From NCBI GenBank assembly GCA_964623625.1, contig CAZUUJ010000064.1, positions 1 through 21,097 on the forward strand: a stretch of 21,097 nucleotides of DNA. Reading direction: 5' to 3'. The notes below the pieces were generated by a model. That model was not told the DNA's origin. It did not search any database and saw only the letters and a program-made list of their open reading frames with translations. The translations under genes and the position numbers were made by a program. The first letter of the stretch is position 1. Each line of letters begins with the position of its first letter. The stretch comes from CAZLGM01 sp964623625. Its GTDB lineage: Bacteria; Desulfobacterota; Desulfobulbia; Desulfobulbales; Desulfocapsaceae. This document shows positions 7,928-14,781 of the stretch, piece after piece.

Positions 7928-8731
7928 TTATTTTATCACCTGTCCGTTTGGGGTTGCATTGTTAACAGAGTCAGCTTTTAAGAAGGTAATATCTCCGTAC
8001 CAACTGGTGGCTGCCTCATGGGTATCATCCGAATCGGTCATGACAGCCACACCGGTAATCAGAGTAGGATCGTTGCTAAATATCTGTCTATAATCCTCTA
8101 GAATATTACGTGTATAGCTGATCCAACGACCAGTTCTTGCCCCTCCGCTCTCCACAACCACCATCATACTCTCTTCCGCGTACGGACTTGGCAACACTTG
8201 ACCAGTTATCAATTTGCTTGCCCAGATATAATTAATAGTGGCTAAGGGCGGGTATTGGCCATAAAGTGCTTTGATCAAATTAAATTTGGCTTTCTGCAAA
8301 ATGGAGACCCGGGAAGCATCGTGTCCAAAAGTAAAATAGATCCTTGCTGGATAATCGTCACCTTCCCGAATCCTTCCATTCCCCTTTTCATATACATTGG
8401 ACACCTTCCAGCTCCACCGGATAAATGGAAACTCTTTTGGATCAATTTGTACCTTTTTATACAGACCTGAGGCTGACCCATTGCTTACAGCCTGCAGGAC
8501 CATACTACCAGAGTCGTTGGCCAGGCGATAATCGGTACGCTTTTTTCCATTATTAAAGTCAAGTTCCTGCCAACCAGAGGGTATTTTTCGGTCAGGCTCG
8601 CCTCTGCTGAAATATCCGACTTTAAGAGCTTCGAGGGATGCTGCCGGTTTCTGGTCGAGAAACAAACTTAAGAAACAGATCGTCAGTACAACCCACAGGA
8701 AACGCGACAATGTGGCAACTTCTTTACTCAT
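7928..8731 (-). CDS. DUF3047 family exported protein
   Basis: A 267-aa protein with an N-terminal hydrophobic signal segment (residues 10-24, possible cleavage near KPAAS). The rest is beta-rich and carries features I associate with the DUF3047 family: IRWSWKV, the PARIYFTFG strand, INYIWAS, MMVVVESG, and a terminal VAVMTDSDDTHEAATSWYGDI block. The function of this family is not established; it is thought to be periplasmic. The start codon overlaps the end of the ferredoxin gene by 8 nt, and only a distant GAGG lies upstream, so it is probably translated by coupling. Pairing with a ferredoxin is unexpected for a periplasmic protein and may reflect only shared regulation. Confidence 0.75.
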   Translation of the reverse strand: MSKEVATLSRFLWVVLTICFLSLFLDQKPAASLEALKVGYFSRGEPDRKIPSGWQELDFNNGKKRTDYRLANDSGSMVLQAVSNGSASGLYKKVQIDPKEFPFIRWSWKVSNVYEKGNGRIREGDDYPARIYFTFGHDASRVSILQKAKFNLIKALYGQYPPLATINYIWASKLITGQVLPSPYAEESMMVVVESGGARTGRWISYTRNILEDYRQIFSNDPTLITGVAVMTDSDDTHEAATSWYGDITFLKADSVNNATPNGQVIK

Positions 8732-8915
8732 CCCAGTAAATACAATCCTCAGGGCAATTTTTTATTGCCTCCTCAACATCTTCAACCAGATAGCCATCTG
8801 ACTCAATAACTTCAATAAGACCAGTATGTTCGTTATAGCGAAAAATCTCAGGGGCTATTTCAACACAGCCACCACACTCGGAGCATAAACCAATATCTAC
8901 AACAGGTGCTGTCAT
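8724..8915 (-). CDS. Small ferredoxin, single [4Fe-4S] cluster
   Basis: A 63-aa protein with C11, C14, C17 and C54 (CSECGGC followed later by CPEDC), the pattern of single-cluster bacterial ferredoxins in which the second motif keeps only the last ligand. C58 is an extra Cys. It is very acidic, as usual for ferredoxins. The frame is open to 9002, but the ATG at 8915 is preceded by AGGAGG 4-5 nt away, and the preceding 29 residues do not look like ferredoxin. It is the first gene of a pair with the overlapping DUF3047 gene and is divergent from the plus-strand ferredoxin at 9167. Likely a low-potential cytoplasmic electron carrier. Confidence 0.9.
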   Translation of the reverse strand: MTAPVVDIGLCSECGGCVEIAPEIFRYNEHTGLIEVIESDGYLVEDVEEAIKNCPEDCIYWDE

Positions 8916-9028
8916 CGTTCCTCCTGACTGCAGTAATCGATTGGAATCCTGATGAACCTCTTCAGGACTCAAAACTTCACTGTTTCTACTTGACAACTTC
9001 AAGATTTATAGTAATAATTATTTTCATA

Positions 9029-9043
9029 TAATAACCATTATCA
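9029..9043. promoter_or_regulatory. Putative Fur-like operator between divergent ferredoxins
   Basis: TAATAACCATTATCA (reverse complement TGATAATGGTTATTA) matches the 7-1-7 Fur core TGATAATnATTATCA at 12 of 14 defined positions. It sits in a 251-bp divergent intergenic region between two ferredoxin genes, where iron control would make sense. The surrounding sequence is very AT-rich, so a chance match is possible. No Fur gene is in the window. Confidence 0.4.
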
Positions 9044-9166
9044 TTTAGAGTCAATATAATTTTTTGTTTTTATTCATTGGCCAAAAAGGTTAAAAGTGGA
9101 ATAATTCTTGCCTTAACAATAGCAGATTACCCAAAACCTTTCTAATGGATAAAACAGGAACGCTCT

Positions 9167-9352
9167 ATGTGGCATGTTGAAGTTGATGAAGAGAAGTGTA
9201 TCGGGTGCGGTGAATGTGCGGAAGGGTGTCCCGGTGATGTTTATGAATTGGTTAACGGCAAATCAAACGTCGTAGATGAAGACGAGTGTCATGGATGCTA
9301 TACCTGTCAGGAACTCTGCGAAGCCGAAGCCATTAAGATAAGTGATGACTAA
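9167..9352 (+). CDS. 2[4Fe-4S] ferredoxin
   Basis: A 61-aa protein with two ferredoxin motifs: C11/C14/C17/C21 (CIGCGECAEGCP) and C41/C44/C47/C51 (CHGCYTCQELCE). The second motif ends in CE instead of the usual CP. It is highly acidic. The start has AGGA about 8 nt upstream. It is the first plus-strand gene after the divergent promoter region and lies 86 nt ahead of the zinc-ribbon gene. Likely a soluble electron carrier; no specific partner is shown by the sequence. Confidence 0.92.
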   Translation: MWHVEVDEEKCIGCGECAEGCPGDVYELVNGKSNVVDEDECHGCYTCQELCEAEAIKISDD

Positions 9353-9438
9353 GCCTGATCATCAATAATAGAAGATCAGTGTATAGATAGAAAACGAAAG
9401 AAGTATAACCAGTTTACAATTACACAAAGGAGTTTGTT

Positions 9439-9882
9439 ATGTGCCAGGAAGTACGCCAAAAATGTGAATGTGGTCAAAGTGAAGTTCAATTTCACCTTCG
9501 CGATAATGTCATGGCCCCTGAGGTCATTGAACATCTCTATTGCCCAAAATGCTCAAACAAAGTAAGCCAGGATGATGATACCATTATCAACGATAATGGC
9601 TGGGTTATTTCATATGATATGGAAATTGCCAGGATGTTTGCCATCACTAAATTGCAGATAGATCCTGCTACTGTCAATCCGGAATTTATCTTTGACAGCG
9701 GTTATGCAACCTGGCGGGAAATGTATCCTGGAGAGACAGAAGATATCACTCATGAGCGAAACCAGATTATTGCCACAAAAGACCAGGATCCAATGAACTA
9801 TCTGGAAAAAATTAGAAGTTGGAATATTGAAAGGATTGAACGACTCAAAAAGGATGGCTGGAGAAAGGCCCTGTATGCGTAA
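9439..9882 (+). CDS. Zinc-ribbon-like conserved hypothetical protein
   Basis: A 147-aa soluble protein that begins with CxC (CEC at 9-11) and CPKC (35-38), which could bind one zinc or iron ion in a ribbon fold. The remainder is mixed, with FDSGYATWREMYPGETEDITHERN near the middle and a basic, helical C-terminus. I do not recognise the family. The start has AAAGGAG 6-7 nt upstream, a good ribosome site. It follows the ferredoxin gene and is closed by a strong terminator 30 nt after its stop, so it may share a transcript with that ferredoxin. Regulatory or metal-related roles are possible but unsupported. Confidence 0.75.
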   Translation: MCQEVRQKCECGQSEVQFHLRDNVMAPEVIEHLYCPKCSNKVSQDDDTIINDNGWVISYDMEIARMFAITKLQIDPATVNPEFIFDSGYATWREMYPGETEDITHERNQIIATKDQDPMNYLEKIRSWNIERIERLKKDGWRKALYA

Positions 9883-9911
9883 AACCTAAACGACCTGAAT
9901 TATTTTTACAG

Positions 9912-9953
9912 CCTGCTGCCGGGAAATGGACTGTTCCCCGGCAGCAGGTTTTT
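9912..9953 (+). terminator. Rho-independent terminator
   Basis: CCTGCTGCCGGG (9912-9923) pairs perfectly with CCCGGCAGCAGG (9937-9948) over a 13-nt loop, followed by TTTTT and further T-rich sequence. It ends the ferredoxin/zinc-ribbon transcript. The next gene apparently starts only about 10 nt beyond the T-tract. Confidence 0.9.
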
Positions 9954-9962
9954 ACTTTTACT

Positions 9963-10760
9963 TTGGATGAATTTGATCTTCACAAAGAGCCTGAATTTGA
10001 ATTTTCATCACTCACGGCTGAAAAGTACTGTGAGCTGTATGACTATGAAATGGCTTCTTTTAAAAACGACCTTCCCTTCTATCTCTGTCATACAGAACCG
10101 GGCAGCAACACGCTCGAACTCGGTTGTGGTACAGGCCGCCTGACCAGAGAGCTTGCTCGAAACGATCAGCAACTTACAGCCATTGATATTAATTTTTCAA
10201 TGGTGCATAGGGCTGCCGCTTTTTCTTCCGGTGACATCCACTATATCTGTGCAGATATGACTGAGTTTTTTGTACTCAGACAATTTGATAGTATCGTTAT
10301 TCCCTACAATACTCTTAACCTGCTTGCTGATATCCGACAGGTGGAAAGATGTCTTTCCTGTTGCGGAGAAACGCTTCGGCCCGAGGGGAAACTTCTTATC
10401 CATCTTTTTGTTCCCGATATGGTCCTGAAAAAAGCGGCGGATACGAGACTCTTTCAGTTTCAAATTATCACCGTTAATGAAACTACCAGCATAATCAAAG
10501 AGATCATAAAAAAATATGTTCCAAGCAGGAAAATATTGCTGCTTGAAGAACGATATCGAATCAGAACAACTCTACAGGAAACAATCTTAAGAGAAGATTA
10601 CAGCCGCACCTCCACCCTTGTTGCCATTGACCATCATGATTGGTTTCAGCATATTGAGAAAGCGGGATTTACAATAAAACGGCTTTATGGCAACTATCAA
10701 TTAACCGAGCATGTTGCTAACGAGAACTCTCATCTCATGGTAGTTGCCTCCAAAAATTAG
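9963..10760 (+). CDS. Class I SAM-dependent methyltransferase
   Basis: A 265-aa protein. Motif I is LELGCGTGRLT (about residues 51-61), motif II acidic end is AIDINFSM, and the later CADM and FDSIVIPYNTLNLL match the family core. Only the AdoMet-binding fold is assignable; the substrate is unknown. The apparent start is a TTG at 9963, because there is no in-frame ATG or GTG before residue 30 (M30 would cut off the YCELYDYE helix usual in this family). An ATG at 9967 is out of frame. No good Shine-Dalgarno is seen, and the upstream terminator lies directly against the start. It may be expressed weakly by readthrough or from an internal promoter. Confidence 0.85.
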   Translation: MDEFDLHKEPEFEFSSLTAEKYCELYDYEMASFKNDLPFYLCHTEPGSNTLELGCGTGRLTRELARNDQQLTAIDINFSMVHRAAAFSSGDIHYICADMTEFFVLRQFDSIVIPYNTLNLLADIRQVERCLSCCGETLRPEGKLLIHLFVPDMVLKKAADTRLFQFQIITVNETTSIIKEIIKKYVPSRKILLLEERYRIRTTLQETILREDYSRTSTLVAIDHHDWFQHIEKAGFTIKRLYGNYQLTEHVANENSHLMVVASKN

Positions 10761-10784
10761 ACTTTTTTTATCCAAATAACATCT

Positions 10785-10828
10785 CTTTGATTTAGATCAA
10801 AGTTTTACCCACTTCACACCTGTATAGT
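10785..10828 (+). promoter_or_regulatory. FNR/CRP-family operator and promoter of hcp
   Basis: TTGAT-TTAG-ATCAA at 10787-10800 is a perfect match to the FNR consensus, inside the 18-bp inverted repeat CTTTGATTTAGATCAAAG (10785-10802). A -10 hexamer TATAGT lies at 10823-10828, giving a probable start at about 10835. The palindrome centre (10793.5) is then 41.5 bp upstream, the class II activator position. FNR and the related HcpR regulator both control hcp genes in other bacteria; which family member acts here is not shown. Confidence 0.75.
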
Positions 10829-10937
10829 AGCCTCGAAATTTAAAAAAGCGGTTTGTCCGAATCATCTTTGAAGTCATTTTCTACCCTAGATTCGACAAGC
10901 TATTAACTTAGGAATACAAGAAAAAAGGATTATTGAA

Positions 10938-12569
10938 ATGTTTTGTAACCAATGTGAACAAACTGCCAAAGGAACCGGATGCACCAAGATTGGTGTTTGC
11001 GGAAAAAACGAAGACGTATCAGATATTCAGGACCTGTTGACCTATGCTGTCCAGGGTCTATCCCTTGTAGCTGCCGAAGGGAGAAAAGTAGGTGTTGTCG
11101 ATAATGACGTTAATCGTTTTACAGTAGAGGCAATCTTCAGCTGTCTGACCAATGTCGACTTCGATGAAACACGCTTTGAAGAACTGATCAACAAGACCGT
11201 CCAGCTTCGTGATCAGATGAAACAAAAGGTTGAAGGTGCTGGAGGCAATGTTAATTTTGCTGCTTCCTGCGCATCATATACACCTGCTGACACCATAGCA
11301 GGTCTTGCAGCTCAAGGTGCTGAGCTTGACTATATCAATACTCTCGATGAAAATGAAGATCTCCGTTCATTGAAGCAGATCATCATCTACGGCCTTCGTG
11401 GTCTTGGAGCCTATACCGATCACGCTGCGGTACTGGAGAAGGAAGATGATTCTGTTTACGAATTTATCCATGAAACCATGGGTAAGCTGACTGAGAGCTT
11501 AAGCCTTGATGAACTGGTAGGTATGGCCATGCAATGCGGGACCGTTAACATTAAAGCGATGGAACTGCTTGATGCCGGAAATACCGGAACTTATGGTCAT
11601 CCAGAACCGACCAGTGTCCCTCTAGGTCATAAAAAAGGCAAGGCTATCCTGGTCACGGGTCATGATCTGAAAGATCTTGATATGCTGCTGAAACAGACTG
11701 AAGGTAAAGGCATCAACATCTACACCCATGGTGAAATGCTGCCCTGCCACGGTTATCCCGAACTGAAGAAATATGATCATTTCTATGGCCATTATGGTAC
11801 CGCCTGGCAGAATCAACAGAAAGAGATGCCTGAATTTCCTGGTTCCATCCTGTTTACCACAAATTGTATCCAGAAGCCGAAAGATTCCTATAAAGACAAT
11901 GTCTTTACTACCGGTCTTGTCGGTTGGCCAGATGTCGCGCACATTGGCGATGACAAAGATTTCACACCTGTTATAAACCGTGCTCTTGAGCTTGAAGGAT
12001 TCACAGAAGATTCCGATGCAGGCTCCGTGATGACCGGTTTTGCCAGAAACACTGTTATGAGTGTTGCCGACAAGGTTATTGATGGCGTCAAGTCCAAAGC
12101 GATCAAACACTTCTTCCTGGTTGGCGGATGTGATGGAGCAAAGCCTGGTCGTAACTATTACACCGACCTGGTGGAGCAGATCCCAAATGACTGCATGGTT
12201 TTAACACTGGCCTGTGGCAAATTCCGATTCTTTGACAAACAGCTTGGAGATATTGGAGGGATCCCGCGTCTTTTGGATGTCGGTCAGTGCAACGATGCAT
12301 ATTCTGCCATCCAGATTGCCGTAGCCCTTGCCGGAGCGTTTGACTGTGACGTAAATGATTTGCCATTGTCTCTGGTCCTTTCCTGGTACGAGCAGAAAGC
12401 AGTAGTCATCTTGCTGTCCCTGTTCAGCCTGGGTATCAAGGATATCCGTCTTGGACCCTCCCTGCCGGCCTTTATTACACCCAATGTGCTGAATGTACTG
12501 GTGGAAAACTTTGCAGTAAAACCGGTTGCGGAAACAGCTACAGAAGACCTGCAAGCAATTCTTGGCTAA
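10938..12569 (+). CDS. hcp: Hybrid cluster protein (hydroxylamine reductase), class I
   Basis: A 543-aa protein close to the usual length of class I Hcp. The N-terminal ligands C3, C6, C15 and C21 follow the C-x2-C-x8-C-x5-C pattern of anaerobe-type enzymes that bind a [4Fe-4S] cluster, rather than the [2Fe-2S] pattern of E. coli. Hybrid-cluster segments are recognisable: HGEMLPCHGYPEL, TTNCIQKP, FLVGGCDGAKPGRNYY and TLACGKFRF. Family members reduce hydroxylamine and nitric oxide and can S-nitrosylate proteins; the physiological role is usually nitrosative stress defence. The start is ATG with AAAAGGA about 8 nt upstream. A consensus FNR-type site precedes it, and a terminator follows. Cytoplasmic. 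Confidence 0.97.
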   Translation: MFCNQCEQTAKGTGCTKIGVCGKNEDVSDIQDLLTYAVQGLSLVAAEGRKVGVVDNDVNRFTVEAIFSCLTNVDFDETRFEELINKTVQLRDQMKQKVEGAGGNVNFAASCASYTPADTIAGLAAQGAELDYINTLDENEDLRSLKQIIIYGLRGLGAYTDHAAVLEKEDDSVYEFIHETMGKLTESLSLDELVGMAMQCGTVNIKAMELLDAGNTGTYGHPEPTSVPLGHKKGKAILVTGHDLKDLDMLLKQTEGKGINIYTHGEMLPCHGYPELKKYDHFYGHYGTAWQNQQKEMPEFPGSILFTTNCIQKPKDSYKDNVFTTGLVGWPDVAHIGDDKDFTPVINRALELEGFTEDSDAGSVMTGFARNTVMSVADKVIDGVKSKAIKHFFLVGGCDGAKPGRNYYTDLVEQIPNDCMVLTLACGKFRFFDKQLGDIGGIPRLLDVGQCNDAYSAIQIAVALAGAFDCDVNDLPLSLVLSWYEQKAVVILLSLFSLGIKDIRLGPSLPAFITPNVLNVLVENFAVKPVAETATEDLQAILG

Positions 12570-12601
12570 AAGAAGAATGAAATATCAGTAAAAAGTAAAA
12601 T

Positions 12602-12631
12602 AGCGGGTTGCCAAGAGAGGCAACCCGCTTT
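12602..12631 (+). terminator. Rho-independent terminator after hcp
   Basis: AGCGGGTTGCC (12602-12612) pairs perfectly with GGCAACCCGCT (12619-12629) around AAGAGA. The T-tract is interrupted (TTT-ACC-TTTT), so some readthrough into the siroheme reductase gene is likely. Confidence 0.8.
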
Positions 12632-12697
12632 ACCTTTTAATTAAATACGTGGTAAATACCCGGTTTTTACATTCTCACATCAGGTTTTTAGACCTTT

Positions 12698-13327
12698 ATG
12701 GATTCAAATAATAAAACATACACAACTGTCCCAGGGTTGAATATGGGACTTTTTACTCCTAAAGAGCTGGAACAGATTATCCAGTTAATCAGGAAATACA
12801 AGGTTCCCATGGTCAAGGTCACCTCTGCCCAGCGTTTGGCCGTGCTCGGCATGGATGAACATCTGCTTGAAGAATTCAAAAAGGACATCCAGCAATTCAC
12901 TCACACTCCTGTTAAAAACGGGATCAGTTTTGTCCAGGCCTGTCCTGGTAAAAAATGGTGTAAATATGGTGTGAAAAATACCATGGGCCTGAAGAAAAAG
13001 CTGGAGCAGCTCTCATTTGAAGAGCCATTACGGGCAAAAGTAAAGGCAGCCGTAGCCGGCTGCAGAATGTGCTGTACCTCTCCCAAGGTTCGGGATGTTG
13101 GTCTCATTGCTTCAAAAAAAGGCTGGAGCGTTATCTTCGGTGGCAATGGGGGCAATAATGCCAGAATTGGTGACGAAGTAATTTCCGGTCTGACAGAGGA
13201 TGAGGCTGTGGAAATCGTTCAAAAATGCCTTCTCAACTATCAAAAAAATGCGAAATACAACACCCGCACTGCTCGTTTCATGGAGCGTTTTGGTGTTGAG
13301 TATCTGCGGGATGCTGTTCTTGATTAA
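12698..13327 (+). CDS. Small siroheme/[4Fe-4S] sulfite or nitrite reductase-like protein
   Basis: A 209-aa protein with the siroheme reductase ligand pattern: C82-x5-C88 (CPGKKWC) and C122-x3-C126 (CRMCC). Supporting blocks are VTSAQRLAVLG (siroheme contact region) and GLIASKKGWSVIFGGNGG. The length matches the small assimilatory-type or low-spin sulfite reductases known from sulfate reducers such as Desulfovibrio vulgaris, which are single polypeptides of about 220 aa. It could reduce sulfite, nitrite or a related species; the sequence does not decide. The start has no strong Shine-Dalgarno. It follows hcp by 128 nt across a terminator, and co-function with hcp is suggested by proximity. Confidence 0.88.
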   Translation: MDSNNKTYTTVPGLNMGLFTPKELEQIIQLIRKYKVPMVKVTSAQRLAVLGMDEHLLEEFKKDIQQFTHTPVKNGISFVQACPGKKWCKYGVKNTMGLKKKLEQLSFEEPLRAKVKAAVAGCRMCCTSPKVRDVGLIASKKGWSVIFGGNGGNNARIGDEVISGLTEDEAVEIVQKCLLNYQKNAKYNTRTARFMERFGVEYLRDAVLD

Positions 13328-13392
13328 AACCAGTAACACGGGTTTTTTATATATATTTTTCAAACCAGAAAAAAACAAACAGGGTAATCGAT

Positions 13393-14064
13393 ATGCAATG
13401 TCCGGGACAAGATAATCGGTATTGGGCGGGTTCAGAAGTATTTAATTCACCCTGCTCTCACTGCGGTCATCAAATTGAGTTTTTTAAGGACGACAGCCAG
13501 AGGAAGTGTCCTCAATGCGGCCACAAGGCACTCAATCCGAAAATCGATTTTGGCTGTGCCTCGTACTGCCAATATGCAGAACAATGCCTCGGCTCCATGC
13601 CGCCTGAGATCTTGGCACAACAGAAAAATCTTTTTAAGGATCGTTTGACCATCGAAGTGAAAAGACAGATGATCAGCGACGATGAGGGTTACAACCTTGC
13701 TATTAAACGGGCGGATTATGGGGAGATTCTTTGTAAACATGAAAACTGCGACATGGCGGTCATTCTCACTTCCGCACTTCTGTCAAAGGTTGAAGATCCT
13801 CAGGAAACGCTAAACAAACTGAAGGCCAAAGAAGAGCTAGTCGACCAGGTCATAACCCTTTTGAACAATACGGAACAACTCAACGAAGAGGACAAGCAAT
13901 TGGGGGTGGTCTTCCATGATGTCTGTCTACTGGCCGACATGGAACAAGGCAACCGTACAACGGTTTCTCTTGAAGAATTTCAAACAACTAGCGGCGAAGA
14001 AGAAGGGAAAAAACTCCTTGCTCAACAGGAAACCGCTAACCCACATGTCTCATCAACAGTTTGA
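13393..14064 (+). CDS. Zinc-ribbon protein with degenerate HD-type domain
   Basis: A 223-aa protein. The first 70 residues carry two CxxC pairs (CSHC and CPQC) and a FGCASYCQYAEQCLG segment, the usual N-terminus of a family of cysteine-rich HD-domain proteins in anaerobic bacteria. Residues 85-185 align in outline with the HD phosphohydrolase part, but the HD dyad is replaced (ALLSKVE where AYLHDIG is normal) and the later His cluster is absent (LLNNTEQ). Hydrolase activity is therefore unlikely; a structural or sensory role is more plausible. The C-terminus is acidic and low in structure. The ATG has AGGG 8 nt upstream, and the gene lies 65 nt after the siroheme reductase, probably in the same transcript. 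Confidence 0.72.
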   Translation: MQCPGQDNRYWAGSEVFNSPCSHCGHQIEFFKDDSQRKCPQCGHKALNPKIDFGCASYCQYAEQCLGSMPPEILAQQKNLFKDRLTIEVKRQMISDDEGYNLAIKRADYGEILCKHENCDMAVILTSALLSKVEDPQETLNKLKAKEELVDQVITLLNNTEQLNEEDKQLGVVFHDVCLLADMEQGNRTTVSLEEFQTTSGEEEGKKLLAQQETANPHVSSTV

Positions 14065-14088
14065 CACAACAGTTTAGCTCTCTATTAA
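14061..14088 (+). promoter_or_regulatory. Possible sigma-70 promoter upstream of gene at 14186
   Basis: TTGACA at 14061-14066 overlaps the stop codon of the preceding gene. TATTAA follows after 16 bp (14083-14088), matching 4 of 6 bases of the -10 consensus. The 121-bp gap before 14186 is AT-rich and would allow an independent start. Weak evidence. Confidence 0.35.
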
Positions 14089-14185
14089 TATGCATTTATG
14101 TTATTAATGTACTACAAAGTGTTGTTCATATACTATTCATGAGAAATGCAGGCTAACTGATCTTTTATTATTAGGATATAATATT

Positions 14186-14701
14186 ATGAAAAAAGAAAAT
14201 GGTGATACCGATAAGACTATGGCGTGTGGCTGCCCGTCACACCTTATGCAGTCGTTTACAGACTCAAGTCCGTGTCAGTCTGCCAACAAACCGGTAAATG
14301 TTCAAATGGCAAACGCCTCCGGTTCAGCACTGACCCACTGGCCCATACAGATCAGCCTGATTCCCGCCCACGCCCCATTTTTGCAGGGTTGCGATCTTCT
14401 TGTTGTTGCCGACTGTACTGCTGCCGCTCACCCCGGTTTTCAGGAAAAATACCTTGCCGGGAAAGTGATGATGATGGGATGTCCGAAGTTTGATGACGCC
14501 AGCGGCTACGTTGAGCGATTCAGTGAAATCATTGCAAACTGCAACCTGAAGAGTCTGACCATCCTGATTATGGAGGTCCCCTGCTGTTCTGCCATGAATG
14601 TTATTATTAAACAGGCCATGGACAAAGCAGGCAAAACGGTCCCGGTCGACCAGGTCACTATCTCGACGAAGGGTGAAGAGCTGGAAAGGATCAGCTGGTA
14701 A
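14186..14701 (+). CDS. Cysteine-containing protein related to Fe-S proteins, lacking the ferredoxin domain
   Basis: A 171-aa soluble protein. It opens with CGCPSH near residue 14 and continues with HWPIQISLIPAHAPFLQGCDLLVVADC, GKVMMMGCPKFDDA and MEVPCCSAM. These blocks are the C-terminal part of a family of ferredoxin-fused proteins common in anaerobes, where a two-cluster ferredoxin of roughly 60-90 residues precedes them. Here that ferredoxin part is missing and the gene starts directly before the CGCP motif. The ATG at 14186 has AGGA about 10 nt upstream. Its function is unknown; the conserved Cys could hold a metal or cluster. It may use separate ferredoxins, such as those at 8724 or 9167, but that is conjecture. 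Last gene of the hcp cluster. Confidence 0.7.
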   Translation: MKKENGDTDKTMACGCPSHLMQSFTDSSPCQSANKPVNVQMANASGSALTHWPIQISLIPAHAPFLQGCDLLVVADCTAAAHPGFQEKYLAGKVMMMGCPKFDDASGYVERFSEIIANCNLKSLTILIMEVPCCSAMNVIIKQAMDKAGKTVPVDQVTISTKGEELERISW

Positions 14702-14724
14702 TCTCCAGCAGAGAGAAACCGATC

Positions 14725-14758
14725 CGGGATGACTTATGTATAAGTGAGAAGAATCCCG
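14725..14758. terminator. Possible hairpin between convergent genes
   Basis: CGGGAT (14725-14730) pairs with ATCCCG (14753-14758) and encloses a second perfect hairpin ACTTA-TGTA-TAAGT. It sits midway between the stops of two convergent genes, where a bidirectional terminator is expected. No good T-tract follows on either strand. Confidence 0.35.
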
Positions 14759-14781
14759 AACCGCTTATTCAACGTTTGGCT

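Noticed and set aside
9967..9969. ATG as an alternative start for the methyltransferase
   Set aside because: It is out of frame with the methyltransferase; the frame that encodes the AdoMet motifs reads TTG at 9963.
12103..12554. Long minus-strand frames inside hcp
   Set aside because: They are shadows of the well-conserved hcp coding sequence; no ribosome sites or domains.
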